Assembly: GCA_009741485.1 (NCBI GenBank)
Contig: CM019214.1
Coordinates: forward strand, 9,855,208-9,919,207
Origin: Malurus cyaneus samueli
Taxonomy: Eukaryota; Chordata; Aves; Passeriformes; Maluridae
Direction of reading: 5' to 3'
Length of the DNA: 64,000 nucleotides
Part shown: positions 54,843 through 64,000 of the stretch, in pieces
Numbering within the stretch: the stretch's first letter is position 1
Layout: each line of letters opens with the position of its first letter
The notes under the pieces: model-generated
What the model was told of the DNA's origin: nothing
The model's database searches: none
The model's input: the letters and a program-made list of their open reading frames with translations, nothing else
Made by a program: the position numbers and the translations under genes

Positions 54843-55244
54843 TGTTACGATCCTGTGAGGGAGAGATGCCTGTGCCCGAATGAAGGCACAAATGAGAGCA
54901 CACGATGACAGCATATGGATTTGACTGAGCATGGATTTTATTTAACAAGAGAGGGGAGGTAGAGAGATAGAAAGAAATAGGAAAGAGGTCTCAGAGAGAG
55001 AGAGAGCAGAAGAAAATCAGTTGGAGTTAGATGATCTTTGAGGCCCTTGCCTTCATTCTGTGGTTCTAGAGCATGTATGGATGTGTAACTTATTTTGATA
55101 CTATTATTTACTATTACTATTTCATCTTCATCTTAGTCTTCTTCACTACAACTACTACTATTCACTTTTCTTTGTGTTAGTCGTTCTTATTTTTCTTATT
55201 TTCTGTTCTATCTATTCTTATTAATTCCCACTATTATTTCTTCA
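54843..55244 (-). mobile_element. LTR-like segment (TG...CA), minus strand
   Basis: Read on the minus strand it begins TGAAGAAATAATAG and ends CAGGATCGTAACA, so it has TG...CA ends and a length of 402 bp. It has a CT-rich stretch followed by an AAATAAAATCC polyadenylation-like signal about 100 bp before its end, the layout of an R-U5 boundary in an endogenous-retrovirus LTR. A CR1-3'-like block lies inside (55020-55072), so it may be composite. No retroviral gene is present. The hexamers on its two sides (CCCTTG, GCCAGA) do not match, so there is no target-site duplication. Confidence 0.42.
55020..55072 (+). mobile_element. CR1 3'-end-like block inside the LTR-like segment
   Basis: GTTAGATGATCTTTGAGG, CCTTGCC and CATTCTGTGGTTCTAG follow the plus-strand CR1 3' end in order. 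Either a nested CR1 end or a CR1-derived part of the LTR. Confidence 0.5.
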
Positions 55245-58200
55245 GCCAGAACTGTTTGCATCTAGTATTTCAATGTAGATTTGCAAAGCACCCCTGTAAG
55301 CTCCAGCAACATTTCCAAGTATTTCTTTAAGTAACAGCACACTGAAATAATTTCCTCATAGAAAAGAAAAAAAAACGGAATTAATACTGGTTAATCTGTG
55401 CATTAACTTTTCCTAGTGGCTCTAGTACCCCTATGTTTGAGTATACGCACCAGCTCAATGCATCTCAGGCTGCAACACCTCATCTTCCATGTTGTCTGAA
55501 TAGCCTTCATGAATTTAATGAAGTTTCCAAGGCAGGTAGTGATGTTTTCTCTTAGAGGTGAGTGGCGCAGCATTTTTCTTGACCAAACTATAAAAAGAAA
55601 ACCATTGCTAAAACAGATGGAAGAAATCAGTTTTAGTGGTGAGATTAAAAATGTCCATCTGGCAATAACCAGGAGTCTAAAGTAGGTTGCAACTTCCATG
55701 CAATAATCTTACCACTCTGAGACATTGAATAACCTAGTGTACTTTTATTAAGTAAATGGAAGCAGAGGTTAATGAACATTTATTGGACCAACTTAACACC
55801 TTGAAATCACAGGCATCAGTCAGACTGAGAGGCAGCATACTGATAAGATCAAATTTTCTTTACAAATCTATGAGCCCCTGTACAAAAATAAAATATAAAA
55901 GGGGCAAACAGAAACATTTGTTTCTTCCCAATCCCAGGGCTGCTTCTGAGGTCACATTCAGCATAAATTTAGAGAAGTCCACGAGGCGCTCTAAATTATG
56001 CAGTGATATTTACAGTACCAGGAGGACCTTTCTCCACTTGGAGATTGAAAAAAAACCCAAACTGTAACATTAGCTTTGCACCTGCATGAGTCTTCCCTAT
56101 GCAAGTGAGGCTTCCAGCTCAATTTTGGGCAGCCTTTTGCCCTCTATGTACCACACAGACAACAGAGACATTTCAGAAGGGTTTGAGCAGGGTGGGAGAA
56201 TTGGACAGACGGAGAAGTCCAGGGCTTGCTCTGTCTGGGACTGTGCTGAAATCTGCTCATGGAGCTCACCCAGTGCTGTGGATCAGCTGGACTTAAAGCC
56301 TAGGGGGGGAGGTTTCCAGCTTAACCTTTTGCTACTGAAGGTTCCTACAGGGAAAACAGTCGGATAAAGAGGAGGCAAGACAGGATGCTGTGTGCTTTAC
56401 AGTTTTTGTCTCTTGATAAAAAGTTATACAGTGAGAATAAAAGAAACAAGGCTCTCCAGATCAAGCTTTCTACTGTGTAGCATTAACTGAAAGGTATTTC
56501 CACTTAAGAATATTGTATTAGTTACATCAAATCACTACTTATCATCATCTACATAAGGCAGAAGCACCATCATGGGCCTTGTGAGTTTTCCTTCCTTACG
56601 TGCTGGATACACAGAAACTTCAAGAAATTCACATTAACAAAGCCAAAAGTGTGTAGTTAAAACATTTATGATGGTGTATACTCGAATTACCAAAATTACT
56701 TTACCTGTTTAATGCCATAAACATTTGAGAGGAAAAATGCATCACTGTAGTCAGACACCAATGCTCACCAGAGAAGTTTATATTCCTAACATCAGAAACA
56801 CTCCACTGCTTGATTTTCAGTAGGTCTTCCCATCTTTGTGCTTTGCTGGGAAAAGAGGTAGTTCTGAGAATGAATGAACCTGTCACTTTGATGAGCTCAG
56901 CCAGCGTGGACTCACCACCGCAATAGCTGCCTACAGGACACCGGCTACGTTTCACCCAGGACTAAAACAACACAACCACTTGAAAAAATTACCTCTTACT
57001 CACTAAATAGTTCATAGTTTGCACCATCCCCTTTTTCAGGGGCTACACTTGGAACTGAGGAGCACCTACAATTACTCTGACACTTCCCTCTTGCGCACAT
57101 GAGGCCCACGCTGACTCTCTCATCCATTAGTTCCCACAAAACTACAAACTCAAGGGACTCGGGTACAGCTCTCATTTTGGGATGCAGCCACACCACTGTG
57201 ATTCCAGCTGTGGCATTAAGGGCATTCAGCAGGTGGTGTAAAGTGACGGATCAAGTTCCCTTCTGCGGGTGGAAAGCTGGGCTGTGATCGCTGCAGGACA
57301 TAAACACCTATGTGTGCTCTGGCTGGGTGGGAGGAGGCACAGCCAGACTGAGATTTCACCCCTGGATTTTACAAGAATTGTAAACAGATTTGACCACCCA
57401 ACCTGCAGAAGGAGTAGGCAGGAGAAAATGAGCAATGGAATTACCCTTGTGAGAAAGGTTCAACCATGAGAATTTCTGATTGCACGTGCAACGGTCCCGA
57501 ATGACTGGAACAGCCCACAGATCAATTACAGCTGATAGTTCCACTTTAAGGAAAAATCCTCTATCACTGTATCATTTTAATATAAACACTAAAATTCATA
57601 CTGTACAACAGCACAGCCAACCAAGCTTTGCAGAGAAGTCATTTTAAGGAACAGCATGTTTCTGACACTTACAAAGGGGCGGCAATGCCTGCTGCATGTA
57701 ACCATTTTCAGAGAAAATGCAAATCATGTGGGCCAGTGAGAGCAGGAAGAAGGGAAATGAGGTGCCAAGTCAATCCATGATTACACTTTCTTAGTTGGCT
57801 CTGCTCGAATTCCAACTTTGTGGAGCCTGTGCTGATGCAGGAGGACCAGACCTTCTGTGACAGATTGAAGGCTGTGCCCCTACAAGGGGTTCCCTTACAG
57901 ACTTTAAGACACTTTTCCTCACTGCACGAGCCACTGATTTGTTCTTCAATCTCTCTGTGATGAAATGAAGGACCCAAAAGCATTTCATTGTTGAACACAT
58001 AAAAGGAAGTATATTTAAAATAAAAAAAAATTGGTCAGACTGTAGAGTCAATTACCATTTTTAAAGGAATTTACAGGGCTGTTGTAGATGAGTCTTTTGG
58101 AATAGTCAGTTTATCGCAATGTCTAAACTGGTTTCTTCATTGCACAGTATTTTCTTTTAAAATGTGTGCATCTTTAAACAATTACATACATATTAAAAAT

Positions 58201-58353
58201 CAGCATTTCTTTGCTTCAACTTAATTAAAACGTTAATACTCTCAGACAACACAGATCTGAAATGGTGAAACCAGTAATTGCCCCCTCCCACCTTACAACA
58301 AATTAAATTGAGACAAAATTACAAACACATTTCACTACATGATTATTATTAAT
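55244..58353. repeat. 3.1-kb duplicated segment, copy 1
   Basis: Matches 60890-64000 over its full length. Differences I found are one A in the poly-A at about 55367-55375 (9 versus 10) and T57737 versus C63384. The copy starts at the CA end of the LTR-like segment and ends at the N at 58354. It contains only short frames, present in both copies, with no recognised domain, and no splice-paired exons of CASK were found. It may be non-coding or part of a long 3' UTR on the minus strand; I cannot tell. Confidence 0.95.
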
Positions 58354-58354
58354 N
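58354..58354. other. Single undetermined base (N), probable contig join
   Basis: The only N in the window. It follows GATTATTATTAAT and marks exactly the end of duplicate copy 1, so it most likely stands for an assembly join or unresolved gap, not a single unread base. Confidence 0.75.
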
Positions 58355-60889
58355 GGACTGAGGCACTGGTAGCCCCTGATGTGCCCAGAGCCCTGTGAGG
58401 CTTTGGACACAGTCCCACACTGCAGAGCCCTGCCTTCGGAGGGTGGGCTGTTCCAGACATGAGCCACTGGCCAGATGAACACAGCCAGAGACTTGTGGGC
58501 AGTGGCTCTGTTGGAAATGATGCAACTTTTAAAACAAAACGGGTTTGCCTTTGCCAAGGCAGTGGGGGAAGTTTTTCTTGAAAAGGCTCTTTTTACCAAG
58601 AGTTTGCAGTTTGTTGGCTGAGGCCTGATGGGCTTCAATTAAAGAACAAAAAGATTCCTAGACTCAGAAACTTTAGCATCTACCAGTTGGGAAGAGCCAG
58701 AAGGTAGTGGGGACATAAATGGGCATTAGCAAACATTACTCCCTGGTGCAGTCAGAGACATCTGGTCTGGGAAAAGACTGGTAAGAACCAAAGAATGGGG
58801 ACCAAATTAGCATCGAAGGCAAAGGCATCAATAATCAATCAGAGATCAAATATTAAGAACTGTGTAATTTAGAACCAGTGAACAAGAATTTCTTTGGGTT
58901 TTTGATGTATGAATATGTGAAAAGTCTGGTAAAGAACCATGTAGGATGGAATGATTTCCACTGCACAACCTGGGCATGGGAACAGCAGCAGGGATGGCGA
59001 GACCTTTTTGCCCTCCTGCATCCTGTTGAAGGGTGAACATGAGCTGCCCTTTTCATCTTGCTGCCTCATCATGTCCTCCGCTGAGGAGAAGAAGGAAAAA
59101 TGCCGTTCTATGTTTCATTGTGTCTGCAGGCTGCAACATCAATTCAGAATGGAGCACTTTCTGAAAACCATGATGAATGACTGTTGTGATCAGGAGGTGG
59201 TTTGTGATCAAGGGAAGAAATTATCTTTGGATAGTGAATCAAAGTTTCAGAATTCTTGATTTTTCTGTCCCATTCCTTTTCAGTAAGCTTTGCTTTGGTT
59301 TACAGAGTGCCACCTTCTCAGCTGATTGTGCTTTGTGTCCTCCTTTCTCTTCTGCCTGTCTTTGCATGCTCTGTTTCTTTCTTAAGAAACAGAGCGTGCC
59401 TGTACCTGTGGCAGCTGCAGCCAAAGACCCTCACCAAATCATTTTTTCCAGTCCAGGCACTAAAAGAACCCTTAAAGATGGACTTGTGTCTTAAGGGACC
59501 TCTTGAATGAAGGATACAAAGCAATACTAAGGGATAAAGCACGTTTTCTGGCTGGTAGGAAAATGCACCTTAAAATCAATTTCATAAGAATGATGCCACC
59601 TGCTTCCCCACGCAGTTACACAAAGGTAGACCCAAGGATGAGGCTTTTCGGATATTTTGCATCTAATTACATTTTGGGAAGAATGCTGACAGCTCCACCT
59701 GGATGGCCAACAATGGAGAAACACAGACTCACACTCCAGGTTCGAGATGGGCTACGCTGAAAAATAAGCAAACTCCACCCTTCCTCATGAATGCTTCCCT
59801 TACGTAGACACTAAAAGAAGCTAGAGCTGCTGATAAGGGAAAATTGTCAAGTATACTTTGCTAATAATCAACATGAATTCTTTCAAGGATACATCTACTA
59901 GTTCAATTATCTTCCACAACGCAAACCCAGGCTCAAGCTACATATTGATGAGAATAGAGATGTGGCCAGATTTAATGTTCTTGATTGTTCCATGGCAGTT
60001 GCTAAGAGATACAGCAGGATGCATCGAAATGCATAAACACTCCTCCTCCCAGTATTTTTGCTTAGAAGGGTTAAGATTACATGAGAAACCATCAACTGTC
60101 TGCCCAAAATCTTAAATGAGAAACATATTTGTGAGTTAAGAATTAATTATTTATACATGTACAGGTCTGGGAAAGAGGCATTTAAAAGCCTTTAACTCTG
60201 AGGCGAAATTGTAAGGTGTCAGGAAGCTCTTTGTACTTGTTTCAGTCCAGCTTTCACAAATTGGAGCAGGAGACTGCTAGAAATCATTTAAGTGAGGAAG
60301 AAAGTAAAAATTACTACAGGTGTATTTACTGTATCAGCAAGCAAAAAACCAACCCAAACACTGTAAACATTAAAATGTTGGAAGTGCCTTTGTATTTTTT
60401 GTGCGGCATTAGCAAAAACATACACCTCTACCCTAAGCTTGTGCACTCATCCTCACGGTGTGGACACAAAGCACAATTATTCAGAAGTTACTTCTGCCCT
60501 GCTTGTCAATGATGTGTTTCTTGTTGTGCAGATATTTTGATTTATATGTGACTATTTGACATAATGTGCAGCAGTTTCCTTGGTATGAGTTATTACTATC
60601 TCTGAGCTTATTAAAAGTAGAGAGGAAATTGGTCTGAAAGGCAGGTTTATTAAGGAAATGAACATGCTTTACATAAAAAAGCAGACTTTTTATGGTGCCT
60701 GCTTTAGCTTATCCTCTGTCAATTTAGCTTATAAAAACAGATAACTCTTACTGTAGTCAGGAAATAAATGTATTTTTTTTTCCTGTAGATTTAAAAAATC
60801 CTTTTCTACAAAGTATTTTAAAGCTTGAAATTGAATTCTAACTGCTTTCATTGAAGATGTTGAATACTATTTGCAGCAGAAGAGAATGG
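58355..60889. other. Single-copy spacer between the two duplicates
   Basis: About 2.5 kb, found once in the window. AT-rich, without a recognisable gene, RNA or transposon. Its right end (AGAGAATGGA) abuts duplicate copy 2 directly, without the LTR-like segment that precedes copy 1. Confidence 0.7.
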
Positions 60890-63800
60890 AGCCAGAACTG
60901 TTTGCATCTAGTATTTCAATGTAGATTTGCAAAGCACCCCTGTAAGCTCCAGCAACATTTCCAAGTATTTCTTTAAGTAACAGCACACTGAAATAATTTC
61001 CTCATAGAAAAGAAAAAAAAAACGGAATTAATACTGGTTAATCTGTGCATTAACTTTTCCTAGTGGCTCTAGTACCCCTATGTTTGAGTATACGCACCAG
61101 CTCAATGCATCTCAGGCTGCAACACCTCATCTTCCATGTTGTCTGAATAGCCTTCATGAATTTAATGAAGTTTCCAAGGCAGGTAGTGATGTTTTCTCTT
61201 AGAGGTGAGTGGCGCAGCATTTTTCTTGACCAAACTATAAAAAGAAAACCATTGCTAAAACAGATGGAAGAAATCAGTTTTAGTGGTGAGATTAAAAATG
61301 TCCATCTGGCAATAACCAGGAGTCTAAAGTAGGTTGCAACTTCCATGCAATAATCTTACCACTCTGAGACATTGAATAACCTAGTGTACTTTTATTAAGT
61401 AAATGGAAGCAGAGGTTAATGAACATTTATTGGACCAACTTAACACCTTGAAATCACAGGCATCAGTCAGACTGAGAGGCAGCATACTGATAAGATCAAA
61501 TTTTCTTTACAAATCTATGAGCCCCTGTACAAAAATAAAATATAAAAGGGGCAAACAGAAACATTTGTTTCTTCCCAATCCCAGGGCTGCTTCTGAGGTC
61601 ACATTCAGCATAAATTTAGAGAAGTCCACGAGGCGCTCTAAATTATGCAGTGATATTTACAGTACCAGGAGGACCTTTCTCCACTTGGAGATTGAAAAAA
61701 AACCCAAACTGTAACATTAGCTTTGCACCTGCATGAGTCTTCCCTATGCAAGTGAGGCTTCCAGCTCAATTTTGGGCAGCCTTTTGCCCTCTATGTACCA
61801 CACAGACAACAGAGACATTTCAGAAGGGTTTGAGCAGGGTGGGAGAATTGGACAGACGGAGAAGTCCAGGGCTTGCTCTGTCTGGGACTGTGCTGAAATC
61901 TGCTCATGGAGCTCACCCAGTGCTGTGGATCAGCTGGACTTAAAGCCTAGGGGGGGAGGTTTCCAGCTTAACCTTTTGCTACTGAAGGTTCCTACAGGGA
62001 AAACAGTCGGATAAAGAGGAGGCAAGACAGGATGCTGTGTGCTTTACAGTTTTTGTCTCTTGATAAAAAGTTATACAGTGAGAATAAAAGAAACAAGGCT
62101 CTCCAGATCAAGCTTTCTACTGTGTAGCATTAACTGAAAGGTATTTCCACTTAAGAATATTGTATTAGTTACATCAAATCACTACTTATCATCATCTACA
62201 TAAGGCAGAAGCACCATCATGGGCCTTGTGAGTTTTCCTTCCTTACGTGCTGGATACACAGAAACTTCAAGAAATTCACATTAACAAAGCCAAAAGTGTG
62301 TAGTTAAAACATTTATGATGGTGTATACTCGAATTACCAAAATTACTTTACCTGTTTAATGCCATAAACATTTGAGAGGAAAAATGCATCACTGTAGTCA
62401 GACACCAATGCTCACCAGAGAAGTTTATATTCCTAACATCAGAAACACTCCACTGCTTGATTTTCAGTAGGTCTTCCCATCTTTGTGCTTTGCTGGGAAA
62501 AGAGGTAGTTCTGAGAATGAATGAACCTGTCACTTTGATGAGCTCAGCCAGCGTGGACTCACCACCGCAATAGCTGCCTACAGGACACCGGCTACGTTTC
62601 ACCCAGGACTAAAACAACACAACCACTTGAAAAAATTACCTCTTACTCACTAAATAGTTCATAGTTTGCACCATCCCCTTTTTCAGGGGCTACACTTGGA
62701 ACTGAGGAGCACCTACAATTACTCTGACACTTCCCTCTTGCGCACATGAGGCCCACGCTGACTCTCTCATCCATTAGTTCCCACAAAACTACAAACTCAA
62801 GGGACTCGGGTACAGCTCTCATTTTGGGATGCAGCCACACCACTGTGATTCCAGCTGTGGCATTAAGGGCATTCAGCAGGTGGTGTAAAGTGACGGATCA
62901 AGTTCCCTTCTGCGGGTGGAAAGCTGGGCTGTGATCGCTGCAGGACATAAACACCTATGTGTGCTCTGGCTGGGTGGGAGGAGGCACAGCCAGACTGAGA
63001 TTTCACCCCTGGATTTTACAAGAATTGTAAACAGATTTGACCACCCAACCTGCAGAAGGAGTAGGCAGGAGAAAATGAGCAATGGAATTACCCTTGTGAG
63101 AAAGGTTCAACCATGAGAATTTCTGATTGCACGTGCAACGGTCCCGAATGACTGGAACAGCCCACAGATCAATTACAGCTGATAGTTCCACTTTAAGGAA
63201 AAATCCTCTATCACTGTATCATTTTAATATAAACACTAAAATTCATACTGTACAACAGCACAGCCAACCAAGCTTTGCAGAGAAGTCATTTTAAGGAACA
63301 GCATGTTTCTGACACTTACAAAGGGGCGGCAATGCCTGCTGCATGTAACCATTTTCAGAGAAAATGCAAATCATGTGGGCCAGCGAGAGCAGGAAGAAGG
63401 GAAATGAGGTGCCAAGTCAATCCATGATTACACTTTCTTAGTTGGCTCTGCTCGAATTCCAACTTTGTGGAGCCTGTGCTGATGCAGGAGGACCAGACCT
63501 TCTGTGACAGATTGAAGGCTGTGCCCCTACAAGGGGTTCCCTTACAGACTTTAAGACACTTTTCCTCACTGCACGAGCCACTGATTTGTTCTTCAATCTC
63601 TCTGTGATGAAATGAAGGACCCAAAAGCATTTCATTGTTGAACACATAAAAGGAAGTATATTTAAAATAAAAAAAAATTGGTCAGACTGTAGAGTCAATT
63701 ACCATTTTTAAAGGAATTTACAGGGCTGTTGTAGATGAGTCTTTTGGAATAGTCAGTTTATCGCAATGTCTAAACTGGTTTCTTCATTGCACAGTATTTT

Positions 63801-64000
63801 CTTTTAAAATGTGTGCATCTTTAAACAATTACATACATATTAAAAATCAGCATTTCTTTGCTTCAACTTAATTAAAACGTTAATACTCTCAGACAACACA
63901 GATCTGAAATGGTGAAACCAGTAATTGCCCCCTCCCACCTTACAACAAATTAAATTGAGACAAAATTACAAACACATTTCACTACATGATTATTATTAAT
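60890..64000. repeat. 3.1-kb duplicated segment, copy 2
   Basis: Same orientation as copy 1, offset 5646 bp, or 5647 bp after the one-base indel. It reaches the last base of the window at the same ATTATTATTAAT where copy 1 meets the N, so it may continue or end there. Confidence 0.95.

Noticed and set aside
55403..57998. Set of short frames repeated in both duplicate copies
   Set aside because: Their repetition reflects the DNA duplication, not selection. No domain, start context or splice pairing supports them as genes.

Overview
This is a piece of vertebrate nuclear genome, almost certainly a bird. It carries CR1 LINE fragments with the typical avian CR1 3' tail, short vertebrate-style introns and a CpG-island promoter, and its two genes lie in the order DDX3X then NYX, as in the amniote DDX3X-NYX-CASK block. 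The order or species of bird cannot be decided from the sequence.

Region by region: 1-400 is sequence upstream of the DDX3X CpG island. About 400-1990 is a CpG island with the DDX3X promoter (three TCTCGCGA motifs, a YY1-type site, a GC box and a TATA box). 1017-15513 is DDX3X, a DEAD-box RNA helicase, which I rebuilt as 17 coding exons giving an uninterrupted 652-residue frame with every helicase motif. 15514 to about 17955 is its long 3' UTR with at least three AATAAA sites. About 18-42.5 kb is intergenic sequence with no gene that I can support. NYX (nyctalopin) follows: its main coding exon is 45666-47065, a possible first coding exon is at 42531-42585, and its 3' UTR runs to about 48.1 kb. 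About 48.1-54.8 kb is non-coding with CR1 scraps. 54843-55244 is an LTR-like segment. 55244-58353 and 60890-64000 are two nearly identical copies of a 3.1-kb segment separated by 2.5 kb of single-copy sequence, and a single N sits exactly at the end of the first copy.

The two genes are not functionally linked. DDX3X is a ubiquitous RNA helicase for translation and RNA metabolism. NYX is a leucine-rich-repeat surface protein of retinal ON-bipolar cells. They are neighbours by conserved synteny. I saw no operon-like, CRISPR, phage or bacterial content.

The observations most worth checking are the 3.1-kb duplication whose left edge is an LTR-like element with mismatched flanks (assembly or haplotype artefact versus a very recent rearrangement), two GC-AG introns in DDX3X, a NAGNAG acceptor in its C-terminal exon, and the true N-terminus of NYX.
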